A program made the translations under genes and the position numbers. The notes beneath the pieces were generated by a model that was given only the letters and a program-made list of their open reading frames with translations, had not been told where the DNA came from and ran no database searches. DNA of 64,000 nucleotides from Sporosalibacterium faouarense (lineage in GTDB: Bacteria; Bacillota; Clostridia; Tissierellales; VENL01), in NCBI RefSeq assembly GCF_016765695.1, contig NZ_JAETGO010000084.1, positions 31,399 through 95,398 of the forward strand, read 5' to 3'. How positions within the stretch are numbered: position 1 is the stretch's first letter; each line of letters opens with the position of its first letter. Shown in pieces: positions 44,602 through 53,702 of this stretch.

Positions 44602-45924
44602 CTAGCTTTTTTTTCTTTTAGATATAATCTCCCTTTTTCCAGTTCTGATTGATTGCAATAATTTTCTCTTTGAAGGACAAATGAATGAACATGATCCACA
44701 CTCAATACAATCTAAAGCATGGTATTTTTCTGCTTCATCATATAGTCTTTTTTGAGAAAATTTAGCAATAAATAATGGTTCTAAATTAACTGGACAAATA
44801 CTTACACATTTACCACATCTTATACATGGTTGCTCGTCAGGAATCTTTGCATCCTTTTTATTTAATGCAAGAATACCTGAAGTACCTTTTATTACAGGAA
44901 TTTCATCGGTAAATTGAGCGAATCCCATCATAGGACCACCAGATATAAGTTTTCCTAGGTCAGACTTATATCCACCACATTGCTCAATAACCTCTTTGAA
45001 AGAAGTACCTATTCTAACCAGAAGATTTTTTGGTTCATTAATGGCACTTCCACTAATAGTTACAACTCTTTCAATAACTGGCATACCTGTTTTTATTGCA
45101 TCACAGATAGCAGCCGCTGTTCCAACATTGTTAACAACAAGACCAACATCCATAGGTAGTCCTCCTGATGGAACTTCTCTACCAGTTATAGCGTTTATTA
45201 GCCTCTTTTCATCCCCTTGAGGATATTTTGTTCTTACTGGTGCAACATCAATATCTGGCTCATTCATTACTGCTTCTTCCATAACTTTAATAGCATCTGG
45301 CTTATTATCTTCTATACCAATAAACCCTTTTCTTACATCAAGAACCTTCATAATAGCTTTTAATCCAAAGACCACTTTCTCAGGATGCTCAAGCATCATT
45401 CTATGGTCAGCAGTTAAAAATGGTTCACATTCTGCCCCATTAATAATAACTGTGTCGATTGGTTTATCTGGTGGAGGAGATAATTTTACATGGGTAGGGA
45501 ATCCTGCTCCTCCCATACCTGTAATACCTGCTTCTTTTATTATTTCTAATATCTCCTTTTTAGATAAATTGTGCAATTCTCCCTTTGCTCTAACATCCTC
45601 ATGTACCTCATTAGAACCATCTGATTCTATAACTATACATTGAACTTTTGAACCTGTTGGAGAATCAAAACTAGCTATTTTTTTAACTGTTCCAGCAATA
45701 CTTGAATGAATAGGTGCAGAAACAAAGGCATTCGCCTGTCCTATCTTTTGACCTATTTTTACCTTGTCACCTACTTTAACAAGAGGTTCACAAGGTGCTC
45801 CTATATGCTGTTGAAGTGGAATAGTTACCACTTGAGGAATTTTAGCTTTCTCTACAGAAAGTTTTTCTGTAGCCTTCTTAAAATGTGGTGGATGAACTCC
45901 ACCCCTAAAGGTAAACCTTTTCAT
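44602..45924 (-). CDS. rnfC: Rnf complex subunit C (NADH-binding)
   Basis: About 440 residues from the ATG at 45924, with GAGGTGA eight bases upstream. NADH/FMN domain with GMGGAGFPTHVKL and INGAECEPFLTADH, then two 4Fe-4S motifs CIRCGKCVSICP and CIECGSCSFICP. It exchanges electrons with NAD+/NADH. First gene of rnfCDGEAB, which pumps Na+ or H+ using the ferredoxin-NAD+ redox drop. Confidence 0.96.
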   Translation of the reverse strand: MKRFTFRGGVHPPHFKKATEKLSVEKAKIPQVVTIPLQQHIGAPCEPLVKVGDKVKIGQKIGQANAFVSAPIHSSIAGTVKKIASFDSPTGSKVQCIVIESDGSNEVHEDVRAKGELHNLSKKEILEIIKEAGITGMGGAGFPTHVKLSPPPDKPIDTVIINGAECEPFLTADHRMMLEHPEKVVFGLKAIMKVLDVRKGFIGIEDNKPDAIKVMEEAVMNEPDIDVAPVRTKYPQGDEKRLINAITGREVPSGGLPMDVGLVVNNVGTAAAICDAIKTGMPVIERVVTISGSAINEPKNLLVRIGTSFKEVIEQCGGYKSDLGKLISGGPMMGFAQFTDEIPVIKGTSGILALNKKDAKIPDEQPCIRCGKCVSICPVNLEPLFIAKFSQKRLYDEAEKYHALDCIECGSCSFICPSKRKLLQSIRTGKREIISKRKKS

Positions 45925-46278
45925 AATAGTTCTCACCTCTTATCTTTATATTTTTATTAATTAACATTTAAGTTAATATTATCACAATGCTTGACACAAC
46001 ATTATTATAACATTAAATGTTTCGACAATAAAAATGTTATTTTGATAAACTTTTTCTAAAATAACATAATAAAAAACCAAATACTTTTAATTGAAATAAG
46101 AAGCAGGTTTAATAATTGAGCTGATATTTAGATATTGAAGTCCTAAATATACTGCTTTATAGGACTATTATTTAGAACATAAAATTTAGGCACCCAGCAT
46201 AAGGGTCCCTATTTTCTTTCATTATAACATCTTTTAATAAAAATGTATAGGTAAATACGGCTTGTTTTGTAATAATTA
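45925..46278 (-). promoter_or_regulatory. Gene-free 354-base region with the rnf promoter
   Basis: On the minus strand TATAAT at 46004-46009 with a weak TTTATT at 46027-46032 (17-base spacing) is the best rnf promoter. Upstream are two imperfect hairpins (near 46143-46165 and 46189-46213), the second just after the ATPase stop and possibly a weak terminator. I see no known riboswitch here. Confidence 0.45.
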
Positions 46279-46824
46279 TTAATATTTATAAAGATTTTTT
46301 ATATTTTCATTAACAAATTCTATTATCCAAAGTAGCACATTTGTTGATTTTATGCTAACTCCATCAAGTATTTCCTTTATTTCCCTTGTATCGATTGTGA
46401 ATTTTTTATCATTATAGGTGTGGTTATATGCAATTTCCGTTTCCCCACATTGATTAATTATTGTGGATATCGTTTGTCCCATATTTCCCAGGGGAGCCCT
46501 GTCTATATTACTATGTTGAAAGGTGATTTCCACTTCTGTTCCTTTATCAATTTGTGATGATATTTCAAAAGATCCATTGCACCTTTCTGCTGCTGCTTTA
46601 GTTAAGGAAATACCTAATCCTACACTTCTAGTTCTTCTAGTCGTAGTAAACGGGTCAGTTACATTTTCAAGGAATTCTTTTGACATACCTTTTCCATCGT
46701 CAATTATGCTTATTTTCAACAAATCCTCTTTTGTATTTTCTTTAACAATGATTTCAACATTTCTAGCTTCGGCCTTCAATGAGTTTTCAACCAAATCTAG
46801 AATATGAAGGGATAATTCTTTCAT
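46279..46824 (-). CDS. Stand-alone HATPase (GHKL) protein of the hydrogenase-like cluster
   Basis: 181 residues: a GHKL ATPase domain with N-box LHILDLVENSLKA, G1 DDGKGM, and VTDPFTTTR / VGLGISLTKAAAE. There is no HisKA or membrane part, so it is not a complete sensor kinase. It resembles the ATP-binding half of a histidine kinase acting as a switch. Its ATG overlaps the PHP gene's stop by one base. Last in the six-gene unit. Confidence 0.85.
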   Translation of the reverse strand: MKELSLHILDLVENSLKAEARNVEIIVKENTKEDLLKISIIDDGKGMSKEFLENVTDPFTTTRRTRSVGLGISLTKAAAERCNGSFEISSQIDKGTEVEITFQHSNIDRAPLGNMGQTISTIINQCGETEIAYNHTYNDKKFTIDTREIKEILDGVSIKSTNVLLWIIEFVNENIKNLYKY

Positions 46825-47543
46825 TAATAATCCTCCGTTTTTGAAAGCTCAGCTAATATGGCCTTTATAGTTTTACTCTTAGGATATAAATAAAACTCTC
46901 TTTCATTAATATCCTTTAAATAATGAGCGTCAGAATTTCTTACTATTGTATATTTATCAAAATCTACACGATAATTTTTTTTATTTGTATCATACTTTTT
47001 AGATAATTCCAAAGCTGATATGTTAATGTCTTCGGGAATAAATCCCAAAGTAGACAATATGCTAAATGTGCTTTTATCTACATGGGCAGGTACTATTATT
47101 CCATTGTATTCTTTGCTTAACTTATAGATATCTTTTATAGAAAAAGGTGTGCTATTAAGTAATAACTTATCGAGCTCACCAACATAATTGTCATTGATAT
47201 CTAATATCCTCTGTTCTCCAAAAACTTTTGGCTTGTTTTTAATCATTGGGAGAGAATCATATATTATTTTAGAAAACTGTAATCCATTATTTAAATCACT
47301 AAAATAGCAAAGCACATGCACTTCTTCTCTCGTTGTAACTTCTATTCCAGGGACAACTAATATGCCTTTCTCTTTCCCTATCTCCCATACAGATTTGAGA
47401 TTCCCCATAGTATTATGATCAGTCACTGAAATAACATCTAACCCTTTAATTAAAGACATATTTACTATATTATTTGGAGTCATATCCTTATCCCCACATG
47501 GAGATAACACAGAGTGTATATGCATATCAACAGCAAGTTTCAT
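46824..47543 (-). CDS. PHP-domain phosphoesterase
   Basis: About 239 residues. PHP metal motifs: DMHIHSVLSPCGD, SVTDHNTMGN, GIEVTT, VPAHVDKS and RNSDAHYLKD. The ATG at 47543 is one base after the DRTGG stop and has AGGTG upstream. PHP enzymes hydrolyse phosphate esters, including nucleotides such as oligoribonucleotides or pAp. The substrate here is unknown; it might act on a signal made or sensed by the cluster. Confidence 0.88.
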   Translation of the reverse strand: MKLAVDMHIHSVLSPCGDKDMTPNNIVNMSLIKGLDVISVTDHNTMGNLKSVWEIGKEKGILVVPGIEVTTREEVHVLCYFSDLNNGLQFSKIIYDSLPMIKNKPKVFGEQRILDINDNYVGELDKLLLNSTPFSIKDIYKLSKEYNGIIVPAHVDKSTFSILSTLGFIPEDINISALELSKKYDTNKKNYRVDFDKYTIVRNSDAHYLKDINEREFYLYPKSKTIKAILAELSKTEDY

Positions 47544-47544
47544 A

Positions 47545-47883
47545 TTAAACACCTAAGCTATTTAATTTAGTAGCAAGATCATATGAGCTAAGATTTGATC
47601 TGAATATCGGTATATTTACTTCACTAGCTTTAGCTTTAGTATCTTCATCTATTTCTATACCTTCTGACACGATAATTGCAGTAATATCAACTAAACTTGC
47701 AACTGCTACAATATTTACATGGGTCTGTATAGTTATCCATATATCATGCTCTTTAGCCTTTCCCATTACAAGGGATAATAAATCACATATATATACACCC
47801 TGTGGTTCATTATTCTCATTTTCCAAATTATATCCAGCTACTATTTCCAAATCTAATTCTGTCACAATATTTGAAAGTTTCAT
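47545..47883 (-). CDS. DRTGG-domain protein (shorter copy)
   Basis: 112 residues matching the DRTGG domain (LDLEIVAGYNLENE, YICDLLSLVMGKAKEHD, ISEG-like IIVSEGIEID). DRTGG folds bind nucleotides in other proteins such as phosphotransacetylase N-termini. It is one of two DRTGG genes in the unit and lies between the hydrogenase-like gene and PHP. Confidence 0.82.
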   Translation of the reverse strand: MKLSNIVTELDLEIVAGYNLENENNEPQGVYICDLLSLVMGKAKEHDIWITIQTHVNIVAVASLVDITAIIVSEGIEIDEDTKAKASEVNIPIFRSNLSSYDLATKLNSLGV

Positions 47884-47900
47884 TTATAGACCTCCATTAT

Positions 47901-49163
47901 TTATCTCTTTTTCATATTTTCCTTCATTCTAAAAACACAATCTTCCAAATTACCAAATCCCCTTACAATATCTTCTGCAAGTGCCGTACAAGTTGGAGAG
48001 CCACAGGACCCACAATCTAAACCTGGTAATAATCCTGCTATTTCCTTTATTTTTTCTATTTTCTCTAACGCCACTTTCATATCATCATCTAAGGTCATTA
48101 TGCCTTTGGGATATATATTCTCGGTCCATCCTATATAACCTTCATCTTGCAGCATTTTAACATAGTTTTTATTTATTTTTTTAGCTTTACTCTTAATTTT
48201 TGAAAGCTTTCTTATTCTACTTTTAGCAATAAAAGGATTTTCAACATTTAATGGTCCTCCTACACAACCACCAGTACAAGCTAAGCCTTCAAAAAAATCT
48301 AGATTATTCAATTTCCCTAATTCAATCTCTTCCAAAACATTGATAACGTTTTCAATGCCATCAACCGCAATATAGTTTTCTACCCCAATGGCATAACTTT
48401 GACCGCCTACTCTTGCCCATCCTACTCCTAATGGTGAACCTTTCTGAAAGGTTTCATTATTCTGTATTTTCTTTGCATTTTTTATTATGTGACCATATAG
48501 TTTTGTTATAGATATTGCACCATTTAAATGGGATTCAGATATACCTATAGGTTTTCTGATACTTGTAACCTTAGCAGGACATTGAGTCAAATAAAATATT
48601 CCAATTTTCTGTAGAGAAATTCCGAATTTTTCTATTACTTCCTTTTTAGCTAGTCTTGCAGCCACTTCCATGGGAGATTCAACCCTAGCAATATTATCTA
48701 TTAATGAAGGAAATCTCACTTGTATAAGTCTTACTATAGCTGGACACAATGCAGAAATAATTGGCCTTTGGAATGATGAATCTTTTACCATTTCCTTAAA
48801 AACCTCTGCTACTATATCTGCTGCCCTTGCTTCATCATATATATAGTCAAATCCTAAATCCTTAATTCCTTGATACACCTTGTCCATATCGGTTCCAACA
48901 TCAAACTGACCATATAATGGCATTGATGGTATTGCTATATTAAATTCGAAATTATTTAGCATTTCCAAATCATCAGTTATAGATTTCTGAGCATGATAGG
49001 GACATACCCTTATACATTCACCACAATCTATGCATCTCTCTTTTATAATAGTAGCCTTTTTATCTTTTACTCTTATGGCTTCAATAGGACATCTCCTTAA
49101 ACAATTAGTGCAGCCATTGCACTTTTCCTCTTCTAAAACTACGGAATGAAAATATTTATTCAT
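47901..49163 (-). CDS. [FeFe]-hydrogenase-like iron-sulfur protein, probable redox/H2 sensor
   Basis: 420 residues: two N-terminal ferredoxin motifs (CNGCTNCLRRCP, CIDCGECIRVCP), a Fe-hydrogenase large-subunit domain (about 80-320), and a C-terminal Fe-S domain (LDCGSCGSPTCTALAED, PF04060). H-cluster ligand Cys survive in all three loops: ISALCPA near 138, LTQCPAKV near 194, LACTGGCVGG near 296. In active enzymes loop one reads TSCCP; here the first Cys (proton relay) is Leu, so catalysis is doubtful. It is surrounded by ATPase, PHP and DRTGG genes, favouring signalling. Confidence 0.88.
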   Translation of the reverse strand: MNKYFHSVVLEEEKCNGCTNCLRRCPIEAIRVKDKKATIIKERCIDCGECIRVCPYHAQKSITDDLEMLNNFEFNIAIPSMPLYGQFDVGTDMDKVYQGIKDLGFDYIYDEARAADIVAEVFKEMVKDSSFQRPIISALCPAIVRLIQVRFPSLIDNIARVESPMEVAARLAKKEVIEKFGISLQKIGIFYLTQCPAKVTSIRKPIGISESHLNGAISITKLYGHIIKNAKKIQNNETFQKGSPLGVGWARVGGQSYAIGVENYIAVDGIENVINVLEEIELGKLNNLDFFEGLACTGGCVGGPLNVENPFIAKSRIRKLSKIKSKAKKINKNYVKMLQDEGYIGWTENIYPKGIMTLDDDMKVALEKIEKIKEIAGLLPGLDCGSCGSPTCTALAEDIVRGFGNLEDCVFRMKENMKKR

Positions 49164-49195
49164 AATATCACCTACTCTATTATAGTTTTGATAGG

Positions 49196-49627
49196 CTATA
49201 TATAAATTATCATATTTACTCTGGTGTTTTTTCCCTTTTGTGATGTAATTTTAAATTTATCTGAACATCTTTTCATATTTGATAAACCCATACCAGCACC
49301 GAAACCCAACTCTCTAACACTATTTGGTGCAGTAGAATATCCTTCTTGCATAGCTAACTCAATATCTTCTATACCTGGACCATTATCTAAAGCAACAATA
49401 TTTATTTCCTTTGGAGTAACATTGACAGTTATACAGCCACCTAAGGAATGTATTGCTATATTCATTTCAGCTTCATATGTTGCTATAGCAATTCTTCTGA
49501 TTATAGATGAGTTTATCCCTAGCTGGGTCAAAATCTTCTTAATATTACTAGATGCTTCCCCGGCTTTAGTAAAATCATTTCTCAACACTTCATATTCCAG
49601 ATTCAATCCTATATTATCCTTAGACAT
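49196..49627 (-). CDS. Anti-sigma-factor-like HATPase
   Basis: 143 residues of SpoIIAB/RsbW-type GHKL fold: N-box ATYEAEMNIAIHS, G1 LDNGPGIED, and GFGAGMGLSNMKR. Such proteins bind sigma factors or phosphorylate antagonists. No partner sigma factor is adjacent. It begins one base after the upstream DRTGG gene and precedes the hydrogenase-like gene. Confidence 0.88.
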   Translation of the reverse strand: MSKDNIGLNLEYEVLRNDFTKAGEASSNIKKILTQLGINSSIIRRIAIATYEAEMNIAIHSLGGCITVNVTPKEINIVALDNGPGIEDIELAMQEGYSTAPNSVRELGFGAGMGLSNMKRCSDKFKITSQKGKNTRVNMIIYI

Positions 49628-49999
49628 TTATACTATAGCTCCTTCTTCTAAATCTAATCCCTTGAGCCCATGGCTATAAAGAATTCCACAAGCATTATAT
49701 AGGATGTGATCTGTTGTCATTAGTAAGATATCTCTTTCCTTAGCCATATCAAGAACTTGTTGACTTGGTTTTTTCCCTCTTACAAAAACTATTGCATATA
49801 CATCTATCATTTCAGCTGTCCTTATTACCTGTGGATTCACAAGTCCGGTAAGAAGGATTGTATCTTCTTTAACAAACGCAAGCACATCACTCATTAAATC
49901 ACAACCAAATGCAGCCTTAACCTCCTTTTCTAGAAATTCTTTTCCAGTTAAGACTTCTGCATTTAAGGTTTCTTGAATCGACTTTAGTTTCACTTTCAT
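49628..49999 (-). CDS. DRTGG-domain protein (longer copy)
   Basis: 123 residues with the DRTGG domain (LNAEVLTGKEFLEKEV, AFGCDLMSDVLAFV, VRGKKPSQQVLDMAKERDI). It opens the six-gene unit DRTGG-ATPase-hydrogenase-like-DRTGG-PHP-ATPase, which is conserved in Clostridia. It is 12 bases after the SPOR gene and may share its transcript. Confidence 0.85.
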   Translation of the reverse strand: MKVKLKSIQETLNAEVLTGKEFLEKEVKAAFGCDLMSDVLAFVKEDTILLTGLVNPQVIRTAEMIDVYAIVFVRGKKPSQQVLDMAKERDILLMTTDHILYNACGILYSHGLKGLDLEEGAIV

Positions 50000-50011
50000 C
50001 CCCCCATTATG

Positions 50012-50902
50012 TTATTGTTGTTTTGTAATTACTTTCATGTATTCAAATAATATGGTGTTAAATTTAACGTATGAAGAATTAATCGACTGAATATTATTAG
50101 TCTCTAAATTATTAACTACTTCTTTTCTTTGATTTAATTTGTTTTCAATTTCATTTATTAATTCATCTAATTCTCCACCACTAACCTTATCTTTTACACC
50201 TAAGATTTGATTGCTTAACTTTTCATTATTATTTGTCATTGTTTCCTTAACTGCCTGTACATCTCCATTTTTCAATGCATCTGTCCATAAGCTTGATTCT
50301 TGACCAAAGGCATTATTTAAATCACTTATTATAATGGCAACAATATCCATATACTGTTTATTATTAACATTATACTTTATTGTAGACCCATTAATATCAA
50401 AGCTTTTAATAAAAGCGTCATTATAAGTCTCCCTTACAATTTCAAGATAAGTTTCGGTTTCTTCTTTTGAAAAAAACGTTCCAGTAAAAACCTTATAACT
50501 TTCTTGATCAACAATATATCCATCAAGATTATTTTCTTTTAATTGATTAACTAGCTTTTCAGCATTATCATTGCTACTAAAACTACCTACTTGAATACTG
50601 AATAAATTCATACCATCAAGCTTGTAAGTAGCAATTCCACTGTTATTATTGTTTGAATTTTCGCTGTTCTCTTCATTGTTTTTTCCAGAATTTTCCTCAT
50701 CTTGATTTTGGTCCGTATCTTTAGAAACATTATCAATAACAGAGTTTGCTTCCTTATCTGGCATAAATTGAGGCAACAATAAATATTTAACAAGTCCTAA
50801 GCTTATTAGTATAGCAACAGCAGGTGCAACTACGAAAAAAACAAAGATATTCGCCCACTTATTCACATTACTTTTTTTACTACTTCTTCTAGTACGTCTC
50901 AT
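50012..50902 (-). CDS. Membrane-anchored SPOR-domain protein
   Basis: About 296 residues from the ATG at 50902 (GGGGGG site upstream). Basic N-terminus, one membrane segment at about 16-40, a Gln/Asn/Glu-rich linker, then a SPOR domain (about 95-165, FSIQVGSFSSNDNAEKLVNQL), and a helical C-terminus. SPOR domains bind denuded glycan at division sites. Its partner is not evident. Confidence 0.85.
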   Translation of the reverse strand: MRRTRRSSKKSNVNKWANIFVFFVVAPAVAILISLGLVKYLLLPQFMPDKEANSVIDNVSKDTDQNQDEENSGKNNEENSENSNNNNSGIATYKLDGMNLFSIQVGSFSSNDNAEKLVNQLKENNLDGYIVDQESYKVFTGTFFSKEETETYLEIVRETYNDAFIKSFDINGSTIKYNVNNKQYMDIVAIIISDLNNAFGQESSLWTDALKNGDVQAVKETMTNNNEKLSNQILGVKDKVSGGELDELINEIENKLNQRKEVVNNLETNNIQSINSSYVKFNTILFEYMKVITKQQ

Positions 50903-51051
50903 GGTATATTTCCCCCCTATAAAAGTATTTTTCACAGTCCTTATTATATTATATTCAGCTAAATCTTTAAAATAACCAATAATATGGGACATTCCCTATT
51001 CTTCAGTTTGAAATATCCATAGTTGAACCTAATAATAAAATTATATCATAA

Positions 51052-51100
51052 AAACCATAACGAATAAAAAGAAGTATCTTTCTTTTATTCGTTATGGTTT
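51052..51100 (-). terminator. Terminator of the GGDEF gene
   Basis: A nearly perfect 22-base stem (51052-51073 with 51078-51100, one bulge) ending in a T-run, 12 bases after the stop. Confidence 0.85.
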
Positions 51101-51112
51101 AAGATTTATTAT

Positions 51113-52816
51113 TTAACTAACATATCTACTTATTTTATTTCTTCCTTGTCTTTTAGAACCTATATACATAGCTCTGTCTGCATAGGCTAAAAGAGTAGAG
51201 CCAGAATCTGCTTGTCTAGGAAATTCCGATACTCCTCCACTTACTGTAATATTAATCAAATCTTCATCTATAGTAGCAAAGAGAGTTTTCTCAATAATAT
51301 TTCTAATTCTATCAGCAATATTAAATGCTGTGGTTTCATCAGTTCTTGGTAAAATAACAGTAAATTCTTCTCCGCCATATCTAGATACAATATCACTTTT
51401 CCTTACATTATCCTTGATAATTTTTGTAACCTGTTTTAATATTACATCTCCCGTTAGATGTCCATACTCATCATTTACCTTCTTAAAGAAATCTATATCA
51501 AATATTACTAGGCTAGTCAATCTGCACTTAGTACACCTTTCTCTTTTACAGTAATCACAACCTTCTGTTATACTCTCTAAAGCATCAAAAAAATAACTTT
51601 GATTGTATAATCCAGTGAGTGAATCCTTAATAGCTCTATTCTTAGTTTCTTTATACATTCTTGCATTCTCAATGGCTATTGCAGCCTGATTAGCCAAAAT
51701 ATCCATTACAGCAAGCTGTTCCTTAAAAAACATATTAGATTGTGTACTACAAATAAATAGACACCCTATCAACTCATCTTGAATAATAAGAGGTTCAAAT
51801 ATAACTGAATTAATTTCTTTAGATAATTTCTGAGGATTAAGAACTGTCTTTCCAATTTTTGTATTAGTTTCTATAAATCCTTTTTTATGCTCTATCAAAA
51901 CTTTAAGATTATCTTCAATAAATTTTTCAACCACCTGGTGATCCAATTGAATACTGTTATAGAATTTAGAATCCATGGTTTCAACAATTAATCTCTCTTT
52001 ATCAAATTTTAGAATAGAACAAAAGTCACTTTTAACAAGTTCATTTATACTATTGATAATACTAGAAGTAGTTTCATTAAGCTCAAGATTAGAACTAATA
52101 GAAACAGAAGCCTCATGTACAACCCTTAGTTCATTATTTAAAAACACTAGATTTCTGACTAATTTAAATAAAATATTGGCAAAAACTATCAGTAATGAAA
52201 GTATAATTAAAGCAATATAATTATAATAATGATAACCCTCTATTAATAATACAGCCATAGGTATAATAATTAAATTTCCATATAAATCCCACTTAAAGCT
52301 TTCAAACCAATTTTGAGGCAACTTTTCTCCAGCGATAAAAAAATGTATGAAAATAAATACCCAATTAAGAAGAAAAATTAGTAAAGAGAAAACAGTAATA
52401 ATTACTCCATTTACTCCTATATTGGAATAAGCATTTTGAAGTCCTAACTTACTGTAAAAAAAATTGATTAATATAAAAATTAGAATTAACATTCCTGCAT
52501 TTGAGAAAGCTACTCTTTTATTTAACCTCTTAACTACAACTCTATACAAGAAGAAGAGAATACCTATTAACCATAATGTAGGAGCAAGTCCTAAAATAAA
52601 GTAGGATGCAATAATTATAGCAATATCAAAGGTAAGAGTGAAATCCGAAACCCTCAACTCGGCTCTTTGAAGAAGTAAGCCTACAAAAGTAAAAATAATA
52701 AAAAGCGATATATTCAATTGCTCATTTTCAATCCTAATAAAAGTTAAATATAGCAAAAAAGATAAACCAAGGATGCCTAATGTAGTGTCATATACATTAC
52801 GCCTATTTATTTTCAT
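51113..52816 (-). CDS. Diguanylate cyclase with membrane, GAF and cysteine-bearing GGDEF domains
   Basis: 567 residues: about seven membrane segments at 1-225, a GAF domain at about 235-395, and GGDEF at about 400-565. SRYGGEEF is the active-site signature, and RKSD five residues before GGEEF is the inhibitory I-site, so the enzyme should make c-di-GMP with product inhibition. A CDYCKRERCTKC segment (C-x2-C-x4-C-x2-C) sits just before the first GGDEF strand (LVIFDIDFFK), an uncommon insertion that could bind zinc or an Fe-S cluster. Confidence 0.93.
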   Translation of the reverse strand: MKINRRNVYDTTLGILGLSFLLYLTFIRIENEQLNISLFIIFTFVGLLLQRAELRVSDFTLTFDIAIIIASYFILGLAPTLWLIGILFFLYRVVVKRLNKRVAFSNAGMLILIFILINFFYSKLGLQNAYSNIGVNGVIITVFSLLIFLLNWVFIFIHFFIAGEKLPQNWFESFKWDLYGNLIIIPMAVLLIEGYHYYNYIALIILSLLIVFANILFKLVRNLVFLNNELRVVHEASVSISSNLELNETTSSIINSINELVKSDFCSILKFDKERLIVETMDSKFYNSIQLDHQVVEKFIEDNLKVLIEHKKGFIETNTKIGKTVLNPQKLSKEINSVIFEPLIIQDELIGCLFICSTQSNMFFKEQLAVMDILANQAAIAIENARMYKETKNRAIKDSLTGLYNQSYFFDALESITEGCDYCKRERCTKCRLTSLVIFDIDFFKKVNDEYGHLTGDVILKQVTKIIKDNVRKSDIVSRYGGEEFTVILPRTDETTAFNIADRIRNIIEKTLFATIDEDLINITVSGGVSEFPRQADSGSTLLAYADRAMYIGSKRQGRNKISRYVS

Positions 52817-52984
52817 TAAAAATTACTCCTTTGCACTAAAGATTAACGTACCTTTTAAATTTATTCTATTCTATTTATTTAATTCCTTCTTTTTTTTGGT
52901 ATTTTTATTATAAAATTTCCATAAAAAAAGTTTATATTGTATAAATATTATTTGTAGACTAAAATTAAAGTAGGAGGGATTTAT

Positions 52985-53200
52985 ATGAAAAAAATATTAT
53001 CCTGGACAATTATTTTTTGCATAGCGTCTTACATCTTGGGATCAATTACAATACCCTTTATAGCAATAGAAATTTTCCCTTTTTTCCTAGGATTAGTCTT
53101 CTTTCTAGGTATTATTAGCTCAGTCCTATTAATTATTATGTTAATTTTTGAAAGAATAAAAGATAAGGAGGATGAACAAGATGATCTTAACCAATACTAG
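52985..53200 (+). CDS. Small two-span membrane protein
   Basis: 71 residues with two long hydrophobic segments (about 5-28 and 35-60) and a charged tail (ERIKDKEDEQDD). GGAGG lies before the ATG. No family recognised. It overlaps the start of the ybjQ gene, so the two are coupled and the protein may anchor or partner YbjQ. Confidence 0.7.
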   Translation: MKKILSWTIIFCIASYILGSITIPFIAIEIFPFFLGLVFFLGIISSVLLIIMLIFERIKDKEDEQDDLNQY

Positions 53201-53495
53201 TACCATAGCCGAAAAGGAAATAAAAGAAACTCTGGGAATCGTAAAAGGAAGTACAATTAGAGCAAAACACATAGGAAAGGATATAATGGCTGGTTTTAGA
53301 CAATTAGTTGGTGGAGAACTTAAAGAGTATAGTGAAATGATTGAAGAAGCTAGGAAGATTGCAACTGCTAAAATGGTTGAAGATGCAAACTCTCTAGGTG
53401 CCGATGCTATAGTCAACATAAGATTCTCAACTTCAGCTGTGATGCAAGGAGCTGCTGAAATATTAGTTTATGGAACAGCAGTAAAACTTAAGTAA
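53181..53495 (+). CDS. YbjQ/UPF0145 heavy-metal-binding-domain protein
   Basis: About 104 residues, UPF0145 (DUF74) fold: GIVKGSTIRAKHIGKDI, EEARKIATAKMVEDANSLGADAIVNIRFSTS. The ATG at 53181 has AAGGAGG nine bases upstream; the ATG at 53172 is too close to it. The fold is a pentameric beta barrel of unknown role. A terminator follows directly. Confidence 0.9.
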   Translation: MILTNTSTIAEKEIKETLGIVKGSTIRAKHIGKDIMAGFRQLVGGELKEYSEMIEEARKIATAKMVEDANSLGADAIVNIRFSTSAVMQGAAEILVYGTAVKLK

Positions 53496-53501
53496 AAACA
53501 A

Positions 53502-53527
53502 AAAACTGTCCAAACGGACAGTTTTTC
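53502..53527 (+). terminator. Terminator of the ybjQ unit
   Basis: An 11-base perfect stem with AAAC loop and T-run on the plus strand. Confidence 0.92.
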
Positions 53528-53531
53528 TTTT

Positions 53532-53618
53532 TGGTGCGGATGATGGGACTCGAACCCATACGCTTATAGAAGCATAGCCCCCTCAAGACTACGTGTCTGC
53601 CAGTTCCACCACATCCGC
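53532..53618 (-). tRNA. tRNA-Leu (anticodon GAG)
   Basis: 87 bases including an encoded CCA. The acceptor stem is GCGGATG/CATCCGC, the anticodon loop reads TTGAGGG, and the long variable arm (about 12-15 bases) and TTCGAGTCC of the T arm mark a leucine tRNA. Confidence 0.95.
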
Positions 53619-53661
53619 ATATTTTTTGGTCACCAACATAGTATACAAAATTTTATAGAAT

Positions 53662-53693
53662 ATGTCAAGTAGGCTTCGAAACCTACTTGACAT
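53662..53693 (-). terminator. Likely terminator of the peptide-binding protein gene
   Basis: A perfect 12-base stem (53662-53673 with 53682-53693) and eight-base loop, ten bases after the stop. The T-tract that follows is weak. Confidence 0.65.
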
Positions 53694-53702
53694 AATTTCC
53701 CA

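Noticed and set aside
45961..46010. Rex or FNR site before rnfC
   Set aside because: TTGTG occurs twice but as direct, not inverted, repeats, and the TTAAC/GTTAA pair has wrong spacing.
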